Assembly: GCF_009846755.1 (NCBI RefSeq)
Contig: NZ_AQOR01000003.1
Span: forward strand, 1-64,000
Length of the DNA stretch: 64,000 bases
Direction of reading: 5' to 3'
Source of the DNA: Alcanivorax sp. S71-1-4
Lineage (GTDB): Bacteria > Pseudomonadota > Gammaproteobacteria > Pseudomonadales > Alcanivoracaceae
The notes under the pieces were generated by a model. It saw only the letters and a list, made by a program, of their open reading frames with translations. It was not told the origin of the DNA and ran no database searches. A program made the position numbers and the translations under genes. Positions 45,339 through 53,243 of the stretch are shown here, piece after piece; position 1 is the first letter of the stretch, and each line of letters begins with the position of its first letter.

Positions 45339-46250
45339 TTACAGCATGATGGGAAGTGCGCCGCTGGCTTCGAGCCAGTCATGGAAGTCGGAGCAGTCTT
45401 CAAAATTTTGCTGCACGCCATTGATCGTGACGAGGGCGCCGCCTTCGTGGAAACGGACATTGACGCTTGAGTTGCTGGCTTCGATGGTCATATCGCCTGC
45501 GGTGCAGTCATAAGCAATGCCTTCATGCGTGGTGACGGCAAGGTTAATGTGCAGCGGTGCGCTGAAGCGCAGGCCACCATCATAGTGTTGCAGGTCACCC
45601 AGGCCCGCGTCGTCGCGTTCGATAGCGCTGAAATCCCGGGCCTGCAGGGCAAACGTATAGGACTGGGTCTGGCCGTCCTCGTTAATTGTTTGAGTCATGG
45701 AGAAAGAGATATTCGACGCAGGGACAGTGTAGTTTTGCATCTCAAGGCTGATCACACCGTTGGCGCGTGCATCGGTGCTGAGTGAGTTTGCGCCGGAGGT
45801 TTGCGAACCCTCGATGCTGAAGTTTCGGTAATCAAACAGCAGTACAGAAGGGCTTTCCTGGTGTGTGTCGGCACTGATGGACAGCGCGCCGTCAAGGAGG
45901 ACTTCGAGGTCTTGTTCTGGTGACAGGGCGCACTGGGTTGCTGTGAGAGAAATCGGAGAGCCCGGCGGGGGCGGGCCACTGAGATCGCCGGCGGTGTTGA
46001 TAGAGCCGCTGTTCTGGCAGTCTTCTTCTGCAGCGAGGTAGCTGAACATGGACGTGGCCATCATGGCAGACATGGGCAGCATCTCCCTTGTCATCAGTAC
46101 GCTCAGGATGACGGTAGCAGCATTGTCAGCGTCGATTTGCACGCCGGGGTTTGACGAACCGCCACTGCTGCCGCCACATGCGGTCAGTGCGGCGCACAGT
46201 GTGAGGGTCAGTGGTACGGCAAGCCCAAGCGGCTTGATCTGCATTGTCAT
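45339..46250 (-). CDS. Array lipoprotein 4 (subfamily C)
   Basis: The 303-aa protein has lipobox LTAC (Cys25), a Gly/Ser linker and the start VQIDADNAATVILSV. Cysteines EDC, TQC, YDC and EDC keep the four-Cys pattern; the C-terminal motif is more diverged (GDMTIEASN, VTINGV, DFHDWLEASG) and matches the gene at 46837 best (EFNDWLSSA). ATG 46250 gives the signal peptide; the frame is open upstream without a ribosome-binding site. GGGGAA is 9 nt upstream, after AATAAAGCCACACC. Function unknown. Confidence 0.86.
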   Translation of the reverse strand: MTMQIKPLGLAVPLTLTLCAALTACGGSSGGSSNPGVQIDADNAATVILSVLMTREMLPMSAMMATSMFSYLAAEEDCQNSGSINTAGDLSGPPPPGSPISLTATQCALSPEQDLEVLLDGALSISADTHQESPSVLLFDYRNFSIEGSQTSGANSLSTDARANGVISLEMQNYTVPASNISFSMTQTINEDGQTQSYTFALQARDFSAIERDDAGLGDLQHYDGGLRFSAPLHINLAVTTHEGIAYDCTAGDMTIEASNSSVNVRFHEGGALVTINGVQQNFEDCSDFHDWLEASGALPIML

Positions 46251-46836
46251 GAATCGGTTCCCCAGAATCTGGTGTGGCTTTATTTTTGGTGTGGTGTTGT
46301 ACAGGTGGAGGCCTTGGCATCCGGGCAATAGACGCACTGCGGTGCGTTACTGCGCAGTGGTGAGAATTGTACGGTCGTTTTGTGTGACAGTGTATCCATA
46401 ATTCTTAGCACATCGTCCAGGCAAATATATTGTGAGTGAGCGAAGGTAGCCGGCGTGCCACAGGTGTGGCGAACATCACAATTTTCGGATCAACCGCCCT
46501 GCAATGCCAATGAACGCTCTCCGTCCACGGCCAGTATCTGCCCGGTGACATCGGAGGCCTCCAGCGCCCAGCCAGGCCACGGCACCTGTAATGTCTGCGC
46601 CGGCCTTTACAGGGCGGCAGAAACGCCATTCGGCATCACCCATCACAAGCGCGTATTCGCAGCATCACTTGCGTGAGCCACATGCCATGCTTCATGTCAC
46701 ATATTTCGGACGTTCTGCTAACATATGTCGGTGAATGTTGCCTTCCGTGGGCGATATCATAGTTCTCTGCCGGCCCGTCCTGGTCGCGCACAATAATGAT
46801 GTTGAGTACTGCCTTTTCTTTTTTGGGGGAAACACC
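46251..46836. other. 586-bp divergent region between array lipoproteins 4 and 5
   Basis: It contains the leaders of both lipoprotein genes and a decayed folM 3' fragment (46490-46601). The rest shows no supported gene. The span 46380-46450 is relatively AT-rich. Confidence 0.6.
46490..46601 (-). pseudogene. Remnant of a folM 3' end
   Basis: The minus strand reads GADIT-GAVAWL, then after one extra base [23 protein letters not shown] and a stop. This corresponds to the last about 37 codons of intact folM ([33 protein letters not shown]), at roughly 80-85 percent nucleotide identity by eye. The extra base near 46567-46569 breaks the frame and the rest of folM is absent. As at the real folM, a lipoprotein gene lies just downstream on the same strand (ATG at 46250). 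Confidence 0.85.
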
Positions 46837-47766
46837 ATGATCTCTAATCACACCTGCGCCCTCGCCTGGCGCGGTCTGGCGGCGTCTGTGCTGCTGGCAA
46901 GCATTGCCCTGTCCGGCTGCGGTGGCGATTCCGGTTCTTCCCGGCAACAGTCTGCAAAACCCACGCTGGTGCTGACCGAGGACAACGCCGCCATGGTGAC
47001 GGCCTATACCTTCGGTCTGGCGGGCATCCTGCCGATGCAATTGCTCAATGTGATCGGGGACGCACTGTCCTTCCATACATGCCTGAATGAAGAGGGCACC
47101 CGCTCCGCTTCGGAAACCGAACTGTCCGAGCTGGTGATCTACACGAACTGCCAGGTCGATGGCGGCGAGATGGACCCGAACAGCCTCGTGCTTGACGGCG
47201 CCATACGCCTCGACCTCGAACACAGCGACCAGGACGTGCCTGCCCGCTTTACCTTCAGTGAATACACCCATACCGGCAGCTACAATGACGGCATGAGCAG
47301 CAACAGCCAGCAGTTCGGGCTGGACGGCACGTTCCGCGTCGACGGGCTTCCGGACAGCTCGCCGATCCCGCTGATGTCGATGTCGGACGCCAACATCCGT
47401 TTCAGCGTCGCGGCCCAGTTCGATGCAGCACCTCCCAGCGTGTTCGAATGGCGCCTGAGCAATTTCAGCATTGCCGTGCAGGAACTGGGCAGCAGCCTGG
47501 GCATCACCGTCGCGGGCAATGTGTATCTCAACGCGCCGCCGCTGGATGGTCAGGTAGCCCTCGCCACGCCAGTTCCCATTGCCCTCAGCGAAAGCAACGA
47601 GTGCTACGGCCACCTCACCATCACCGGCGGCCAGGGCACCTCGCTGGATATCTTGATGACCGGCGACGGCGGTTCGATCACCCTCAATGGCGTGACCACG
47701 CCGCTGGAATCCTGTGACGAGTTCAACGACTGGCTCAGCAGCGCGATGCCGGCCTTCCAGCTCTGA
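46837..47766 (+). CDS. Array lipoprotein 5 (subfamily C)
   Basis: The 309-aa protein has lipobox LSGC (Cys28), +2 Gly and a short Ser-rich linker followed by LVLTEDNAAMV. Cysteines are at FHTC, YTNC, NEC and ESC; the C-terminus is HLTITGGQG, GSITLNGV, EFNDWLSSAM. ATG 46837 is preceded by a T-run and GGGGG 7 nt upstream, as in lipoprotein 2. It diverges from lipoprotein 4, its nearest paralogue. Confidence 0.87.
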   Translation: MISNHTCALAWRGLAASVLLASIALSGCGGDSGSSRQQSAKPTLVLTEDNAAMVTAYTFGLAGILPMQLLNVIGDALSFHTCLNEEGTRSASETELSELVIYTNCQVDGGEMDPNSLVLDGAIRLDLEHSDQDVPARFTFSEYTHTGSYNDGMSSNSQQFGLDGTFRVDGLPDSSPIPLMSMSDANIRFSVAAQFDAAPPSVFEWRLSNFSIAVQELGSSLGITVAGNVYLNAPPLDGQVALATPVPIALSESNECYGHLTITGGQGTSLDILMTGDGGSITLNGVTTPLESCDEFNDWLSSAMPAFQL

Positions 47767-47773
47767 CTCGGCG

Positions 47774-47794
47774 CCCGCCGGTTCCTCCGGCGGG
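47774..47794. terminator. Hairpin after array lipoprotein 5
   Basis: CCCGCCGG (47774-47781), loop TTCCT, CCGGCGGG (47787-47794), beginning 8 bp after the stop. No U-tract. The remaining sequence to 48016 has only a 19-codon frame that overlaps the next start; I do not count it as a gene. Confidence 0.45.
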
Positions 47795-48015
47795 CCAGAC
47801 ACATCGGCGCGAGCCGAACGAACCTGGACACACGGATGCTTTATCAATGCCGTTAATGCATCATGCGCCCGCTGCCGCGCCAGGGACCGCACCACTCTGC
47901 GGCAACGGCATGAAAATTGCTGTGCCATCCAGAGCGTATTGACCGGCTCCGGCCTTGCCATGCGCAACAGAAAAATCATTAAACACGACAAGATGTACAT
48001 CAGGGGAATCATGTT

Positions 48016-48990
48016 ATGAAATCGATCCAGTTCAGCACACCCGTATTCCAGCGCACCGCGCTGGGCATTGCGCTGGTTGCCAGCCTGACAGCCTGTGGTG
48101 GCGACAGCAGCAGCAACCGCACAAAGACACTGACGTTGAATGAAGACACTCAATTCATGGCCATCGGCCGTTTTCTGTCTGTGTTCCCTGAAAGCCTGGA
48201 CATGCTGCAGGGCATGGCAGGTATGGCCATTGAAGTGGCCGGCCCGCTCTCCGAGTGCGACCCTTCCTCTTACGAGTTAGTAGAAGAGCCACCTGCCGCG
48301 TCCATTACCTACCGCAACTGCACCGCTGAGGAGGTGGATGAGGACCTTGCGGGCAGCTCTCCATCGCGTGAGATATTTTCCTTTCATGCCTCTGGATCGG
48401 TCACGGTACCCGATACCACAGCCGGCATGCCGCACGTCACTTTTCAGGGTTTTCAGTTCGGCATTAGCGGTCTCTATGAAGAATGGGATGATCCGATCAC
48501 AGGCGGCACGCCCCCTGCAGCGGACTACAAAGAGGAATATGAAGTACGATTCGCCGCAGACGGCAGCCTGATCTACGACGCCGACGCGCCCAGCATCACG
48601 GCAGACCGGCTCACCATCCAGAACCTGCTCTTGGTACGTGAAACCGAGTATGGCGAGGTACAGCCAGACGCAATAGACCAGAATGTCCGGTACACGATCA
48701 GAGACCTTCTGTATACACCCGACACACTGGAGCTCTCCATTACCTTCGCCGAGCAAGCGGGCAATCTCACCACGGATATCGTCATGCTCGAGCAGGTGTC
48801 CTTCACGTCTCCGTATGGCTGCCCTGGCGCAGGCCAGCTGGAGTGGACAGACACCAAAGGCAACGTCATGAACGTACTCTTCAGCGGCCCGCAGGACGTC
48901 ACCATTACGCTGAACGGTGTCGGCACCACGTACTCCTGCGCGGATTATAGTGACGCCGTCGAGCCCTATATCATCATGATGGGTTTCTAA
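48016..48990 (+). CDS. Array lipoprotein 6 (subfamily B)
   Basis: The 324-aa protein has lipobox LTAC (Cys27), +2 Gly and a Ser/Asn linker, then LTLNEDTQFMAIGRF. Cysteines: SECDPSSY, YRNC; YGC, YSC. The C-terminus GQLEWTDTKGN then FSGPQDVTITLNGV is nearly the same as in lipoprotein 2, the strongest paralogue match in the array. GGGGAA lies 9 nt before the ATG. Outer-membrane attachment is predicted; function unknown. Confidence 0.88.
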   Translation: MKSIQFSTPVFQRTALGIALVASLTACGGDSSSNRTKTLTLNEDTQFMAIGRFLSVFPESLDMLQGMAGMAIEVAGPLSECDPSSYELVEEPPAASITYRNCTAEEVDEDLAGSSPSREIFSFHASGSVTVPDTTAGMPHVTFQGFQFGISGLYEEWDDPITGGTPPAADYKEEYEVRFAADGSLIYDADAPSITADRLTIQNLLLVRETEYGEVQPDAIDQNVRYTIRDLLYTPDTLELSITFAEQAGNLTTDIVMLEQVSFTSPYGCPGAGQLEWTDTKGNVMNVLFSGPQDVTITLNGVGTTYSCADYSDAVEPYIIMMGF

Positions 48991-49001
48991 CCTGCGTCAG
49001 A

Positions 49002-49026
49002 CCTGCGGCTTCTGCGAGGCCGCAGG
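49002..49026. terminator. Hairpin after array lipoprotein 6
   Basis: CCTGCGGC (49002-49009) and GCCGCAGG (49019-49026) form a perfect 8-bp stem 12 bp after the stop. It is the fourth array gene with such a structure close to its end. Confidence 0.45.
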
Positions 49027-49234
49027 CCCCCGCTCCGCGGCTGGCACTCGTCCAGCCGCTCTCCGCACCCCGGCACTGCCCGATGGGCTCTGCGCCCACC
49101 CCGCCGGTCTTATGGCCGGGCGCCATCTGTGCTACAACCGTACACCGAACAACAAGACACCCGGCCCGACCGGGTGCACGGATTGCGGTGTCCGCACCGC
49201 TGCTGTTCACCTGACGGATACAGGATTGCCCCGT

Positions 49235-50170
49235 ATGAACGCTACAACACACGCCCTGACCCGCTTTACCCCGCTGGCCCGCTTTACCCCGCTGGCCCTG
49301 TGCCTGGCCCTGGCCGCTTGCGGAGGGGGTTCCTCCGATGGTGGCCAGCTCGGCACCATTGACCCGATTCCGTTGCCGCTGGATGAGGATTACGCGCCGG
49401 TGGCGGCACGGCTGGCAGTGAGTTATCCCGCAGTGATTGCCACCGCCTACAGCGATCTGTTTGATCTGGTCGGCGTCATTGAGGACGAATGCGACGAGTT
49501 CCTGACAGAAACCAGCCTGGGCAACGACACCTATCGACTCGAGGTGAGCAATTGCACGGTCCAGTCCAGCACTTCGTCGCCCATCACCACCCATGAACGC
49601 ATGACCAATCTGCTGCTGACCTACACGGACCAGTCCCCGGACACACGCCACATCGACATTGCCACCTTTGAAGATGACGTGGAGGACATTGACGGCTTTT
49701 TCCGTACGGTGACGCTGACACGTGCAGACGGCACGCTCACCGCCACCCTCGATGGCACGGGCAGCCTGGCACTGGCCAACACCGATGCGGGCATTACCCG
49801 GCGGATAGATGTTTACGACAGCACCAACAATCTGGTCGAAGACCAGAGCAGCCTGCAACACTTCCAGTTGCAGGATTACGACCTCGCCCTGGACGTCACA
49901 CCCACGACGTCATCGGCCGCCCACAATGGCCGCCTGACCGTGTTTGTCGGCGCCATCGAAGCCTATATCGACATCGAAACCGCTGCGACGCTCGAACAGA
50001 ACAACGGAGAAGACTGCCCGTATGCAGGTCAGTTGCTCGTCACCGGCAGCAATGAGGATGAAATGTCCATCCTGTTCACCGGCACAGACGTTTCGATCAT
50101 GATCAATGGCAATGGCCTGGGCTATCCCGCCACCTGCGCAGAATTCATTGAATGGACTGCTGAAGACTGA
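49235..50170 (+). CDS. Array lipoprotein 7 (subfamily D, singleton)
   Basis: The 311-aa protein has lipobox LAAC (Cys29), +2 Gly and a Gly/Ser linker, then PLPLDEDYAPVAARL. Cysteines EDEC, SNC, EDC and ATC keep the family pattern; the C-terminus is GQLLVTGSNED, FTGTDVSIMINGN. It is the most diverged and most acidic member. The signal peptide carries a perfect 18-bp tandem duplication (49262-49297) encoding RFTPLA twice. It lacks the G4-5 leader of the others; ATG 49235 is chosen for the signal peptide. Confidence 0.86.
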   Translation: MNATTHALTRFTPLARFTPLALCLALAACGGGSSDGGQLGTIDPIPLPLDEDYAPVAARLAVSYPAVIATAYSDLFDLVGVIEDECDEFLTETSLGNDTYRLEVSNCTVQSSTSSPITTHERMTNLLLTYTDQSPDTRHIDIATFEDDVEDIDGFFRTVTLTRADGTLTATLDGTGSLALANTDAGITRRIDVYDSTNNLVEDQSSLQHFQLQDYDLALDVTPTTSSAAHNGRLTVFVGAIEAYIDIETAATLEQNNGEDCPYAGQLLVTGSNEDEMSILFTGTDVSIMINGNGLGYPATCAEFIEWTAED

Positions 50171-50185
50171 CACACCGGACGACCC

Positions 50186-50217
50186 GCTGCGCTCGCACCC
50201 TGCGGTGTGAGCGCAGC
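50186..50217. terminator. Bidirectional hairpin between array lipoprotein 7 and the monooxygenase
   Basis: GCTGCGCTCGCACC (50186-50199) pairs with GGTGTGAGCGCAGC (50204-50217) through 14 positions with one mismatch, around a CTGC loop. It sits 16 and 23 bp from two convergent stop codons, as expected of a shared terminator, although U-tracts are absent. Confidence 0.6.
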
Positions 50218-50239
50218 GGACACCGTTCGACACAGCCCG

Positions 50240-51757
50240 TCAGGCCGCGCCTTTCTGCCGGACCTCTTCCAGCGACACAAACTCATAATCCGTACTGCAC
50301 ACCCGCCGCGTCTCCAGCCAGTAACGCCAGGTCGCCCCCGGCCAGAGCGCAAAGTTGCGCCCATCGGCCTGCTGGTACCAGCTCGTGCAGCCCGATGTCC
50401 AGGTGGTGCCCTGCAACCGCCGCTGTACCGCCTCATTGAACGCGCGCTGCGCCGCCGGCTTCACATCCAGATAATCCGCTTCTTCAGCGTTCAGCAGGCG
50501 CATGCATTGCAGGATGTAGTTCACCTGGCATTCGATCATGAACAGGATCGAATTGTGTCCCAGCCCGGTGTTCGGCCCCACCAGCATGTACAGGTTGGGA
50601 TAACCACTGACGGTGACGCCGTAATAGGCCTCCGCCGCCTCGGCCCAGTCCTGCGCCAGTGCATGCCCGGGCAAACCCGTAAGCGGGAAATCCCTCATGT
50701 AGATGCGCGGGTCCACCACAAAACCGGTACCGAGAATGAGGCAGTCCGCCGGGTGTTCCACACCATCCTCCGTCACCACGCTGTGGGCACGCACCTCACG
50801 GATGCCGGCAGTCACCAGCGACACATTGTCGCGGTTGAACATCGGATACCACTTGTTGGAGATCAGCACCCGCTTGCAGCCGAACGCATAATCCGGGGTC
50901 AGTGCGCGGGCGAGTTTCCGGTCGCGCACCTGAAAGCGGATAAAGGCGCGGCACAGGGCTTCCAGCACACGCGCCGCGCGCGGGCTGGACGCCGGCAGCA
51001 CCCGCGACTCATTGCTCCAGTACAGCCGTGCCCGATGCAGCCGGCGCAGCGACGGGAAGCGCCGGAACAATGCTTTGCTGATACCGGGGTAGCCGCGCTC
51101 ATCACGGGGCACCACCCAGGCCGCTGTGCGCTGGAACACCGACAGGCTTTTCACTACCGGCGCGATCTCCGGGCAATACTGGATGGCGCTGCCACCGGTG
51201 CCGATGGAAATGACCCGCTTGCCGGCAAGATCATAATCATGATCCCACTCCGCCGAGTGCATCACCTTGCCCTTGAAATCGGACAGGCCCGGGATGGCCG
51301 GGATATTCGGTACATGCAGCGGCCCCGACGCCAGCACAAAGTGACGGCATACAAAGGTGTCGCCCCGCGCCGTGCGCACCGTCCAGCGCGCCGTCGCCGC
51401 ATCGAAATGCGCGGCATTCACCTCCTGATGAAAACGAATAAATGGCCGCAGCCCATACTGCTCGGTGACATCAAGTATGTACTGTTCGATTTCCCCCTGC
51501 GGTGCATAGCGTTTCGACCAGTCCGGTTTGCCCGCAAACGAGTACGAATACAGATGCGACTGCACGTCGCACCCGGCGCCCGGATAGCCATTGAAATGCC
51601 AGGCGCCGCCCACCTCGCCGGCCTTCTCAAGCACGACAAAATCATCGTGGCCCTGTTCGCGTAACCGGATCGCCATGCACAGGCCACCAAACCCGGCCCC
51701 GACGATCACGACATCCACGTGAGCAACGGGGTTTTTCGTGGAGACTTTCTTGCTCAT
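50240..51757 (-). CDS. Flavin-containing (Baeyer-Villiger-type) monooxygenase
   Basis: The 505-aa protein has the FAD motif VVIVGAGFGGLCMAI, GGAWHFNGYPGAGCDV, the Baeyer-Villiger fingerprint FKGKVMHSAEW (FxGxxxHxxxW) and the NADPH motif ISIGTGGSA. Such enzymes insert oxygen next to carbonyls or oxidise long chains; the substrate is not predictable. GGAGGA precedes the ATG. It begins 12 bp after the PF10118-type hydrolase gene, so the two form an operon. Confidence 0.92.
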   Translation of the reverse strand: MSKKVSTKNPVAHVDVVIVGAGFGGLCMAIRLREQGHDDFVVLEKAGEVGGAWHFNGYPGAGCDVQSHLYSYSFAGKPDWSKRYAPQGEIEQYILDVTEQYGLRPFIRFHQEVNAAHFDAATARWTVRTARGDTFVCRHFVLASGPLHVPNIPAIPGLSDFKGKVMHSAEWDHDYDLAGKRVISIGTGGSAIQYCPEIAPVVKSLSVFQRTAAWVVPRDERGYPGISKALFRRFPSLRRLHRARLYWSNESRVLPASSPRAARVLEALCRAFIRFQVRDRKLARALTPDYAFGCKRVLISNKWYPMFNRDNVSLVTAGIREVRAHSVVTEDGVEHPADCLILGTGFVVDPRIYMRDFPLTGLPGHALAQDWAEAAEAYYGVTVSGYPNLYMLVGPNTGLGHNSILFMIECQVNYILQCMRLLNAEEADYLDVKPAAQRAFNEAVQRRLQGTTWTSGCTSWYQQADGRNFALWPGATWRYWLETRRVCSTDYEFVSLEEVRQKGAA

Positions 51758-51768
51758 CTGTTCCTCCG

Positions 51769-52620
51769 TCAGGCACGACGTGCCGGCAGGTCATTGAACG
51801 CGGCCACTTCGTCCATCAGCGCAGGCGCCAGTGCCAGAAAAGCGCGATTGTCGTGCTGCCACGGGTGAAAATCGCGCCGGAAGAAATCAGCCCAGTCCGG
51901 CAAGGCGCGCCGCAACACCCCCGGCCGGCCCACCACCAGTTGCGCTACCTGCCACCAGCCCTTGAGCCGGAACAGCCCGCCTGCCCGCGCCACCATCACC
52001 ACGTAGAACGGCATGAACAAACTCCAGAACAGCAGGTTAGCCAGCAGGAACGCCGTCACCCGCAGGGCATACCCCCGCGCACCGCGCCCCACCACCTGCT
52101 CATAGGCGTCAAAGCACACCGCCTTATGCTCGGTTTCTTCCAGTGCGTGCCAGCGCCAGACCGCGGCGAAATGCGCTTCGGCGTCCGCCAGCAGCGCGTC
52201 GTTGCGCAACAGCATGTCACCCAACACCGCGGTGAGGTGTTCAAGGGCCACCGTGGTCGCAAGCTGCATGGACGGCGGCAGGCGTTTTACCGCCGCCAGC
52301 AGCCTTTCCACCACGCGCTCCATCGCCTGCACCGGCATGCCGGCCGCCTGCAACGCAGCGTTGTAGTCTTCGTGTTCGCGGGTGTGAAAACCTTCCTGGC
52401 CGATAAACGCCGAGATCTGGGCCTTCAGTGCGGCATCGGTAATCTCGTGCCGGAAATGACGCACGCTCTGGATAAAGAAACGCTCGCCTGCGGGAAAAAA
52501 CAGCGACAGCGTGTTGAAGAACTGCGTGACATGCAGGCCCGCCGGATTCCAGTTCAGCACGCGGCCTTGCGGCAGTGCGAACCGGAGATTGCGCCGGACC
52601 GGATCAATCTGAATGGACAT
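51769..52620 (-). CDS. Predicted metal-dependent hydrolase (PF10118-like)
   Basis: The 283-aa protein resembles the COG3687/PF10118 family: FIGQEGFHTREHEDYN, ALEHLTAVLGDM and WHALEETEHKAVCFD show repeated Glu/His pairs like a di-metal site, and a hydrophobic stretch (LLANLLFWSLFMPFYVVMV) suggests membrane association. No substrate is known for the family. It is the first gene of the pair with the monooxygenase. Confidence 0.85.
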   Translation of the reverse strand: MSIQIDPVRRNLRFALPQGRVLNWNPAGLHVTQFFNTLSLFFPAGERFFIQSVRHFRHEITDAALKAQISAFIGQEGFHTREHEDYNAALQAAGMPVQAMERVVERLLAAVKRLPPSMQLATTVALEHLTAVLGDMLLRNDALLADAEAHFAAVWRWHALEETEHKAVCFDAYEQVVGRGARGYALRVTAFLLANLLFWSLFMPFYVVMVARAGGLFRLKGWWQVAQLVVGRPGVLRRALPDWADFFRRDFHPWQHDNRAFLALAPALMDEVAAFNDLPARRA

Positions 52621-52736
52621 AGCCGTACCCCTTGCCAGATAGCGGAAAACGGGGACAGCTTAGGCGGAGAGAAAACCATCGAAAACGGTCACATTGGACA
52701 ATGTCACCGTTTGTTGACCCAGATCAACGCCCGCAC

Positions 52737-53243
52737 TTACGCGGGCCAGCGGAACGGCACCTGCCAGAGTTTCTGTGCCGACATGTCCAGCCGCGCCAGC
52801 AGGGCGGCGTAGGTTTCACCCAGCACCGGATGGCGCGCCTGCGGCGCCAGATCGGCCAGCGGGCGCAGCACAAAGGCATGCTTGAGGATTTCATCGCGCG
52901 GCAGCTCCACGCCATCGACCAGGCCGGTGAGGTCACCGTAGGTGAGCACATCGATGTCCAGCGTCCGGCTGGCAAATTTCTTGTCGCCACGCACCCGGCC
53001 GTGGGCCGCCTCGATATCGCGCAGCAGGCCGGCCAGTTCGCCCAGCGGCAGGCCGGTGTCGATGCGGGCCACCAGATTCAGAAAGGGTTCGCCGTCAAAT
53101 CCCACCGCCTCGCTTTCGTACACGGGGCTGAGATGGACGTCGCCAAACTGCGCCGCCAGCGCATCCAGGCCGGCGCGGATATTGTGTTCACGGTCGATAT
53201 TGGAGCCGAGACTCAGGTACACCCGGGTCGCTTGTGACGCCAT
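52737..53243 (-). CDS. folK: 2-amino-4-hydroxy-6-hydroxymethyldihydropteridine pyrophosphokinase
   Basis: FolK activates the pterin for dihydropteroate synthesis. The 168-aa protein has LSLGSNIDREHNIRAGL, SPVYESEAVGFDGEPFLNLV, and the substrate/ATP motif FASRTLDIDVLTYG followed by LPRDEILKHAFVLRPLADLAP. Its ATG overlaps the folB stop. With folB and, at a distance, folM it represents the folate pathway in this region. Confidence 0.95.
   Translation of the reverse strand: MASQATRVYLSLGSNIDREHNIRAGLDALAAQFGDVHLSPVYESEAVGFDGEPFLNLVARIDTGLPLGELAGLLRDIEAAHGRVRGDKKFASRTLDIDVLTYGDLTGLVDGVELPRDEILKHAFVLRPLADLAPQARHPVLGETYAALLARLDMSAQKLWQVPFRWPA

Noticed and set aside
47960-48019. A 19-codon leader frame whose stop overlaps the start of array lipoprotein 6
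   Set aside because: It lacks a ribosome-binding site and other array genes have no such leader, so it is most likely chance.
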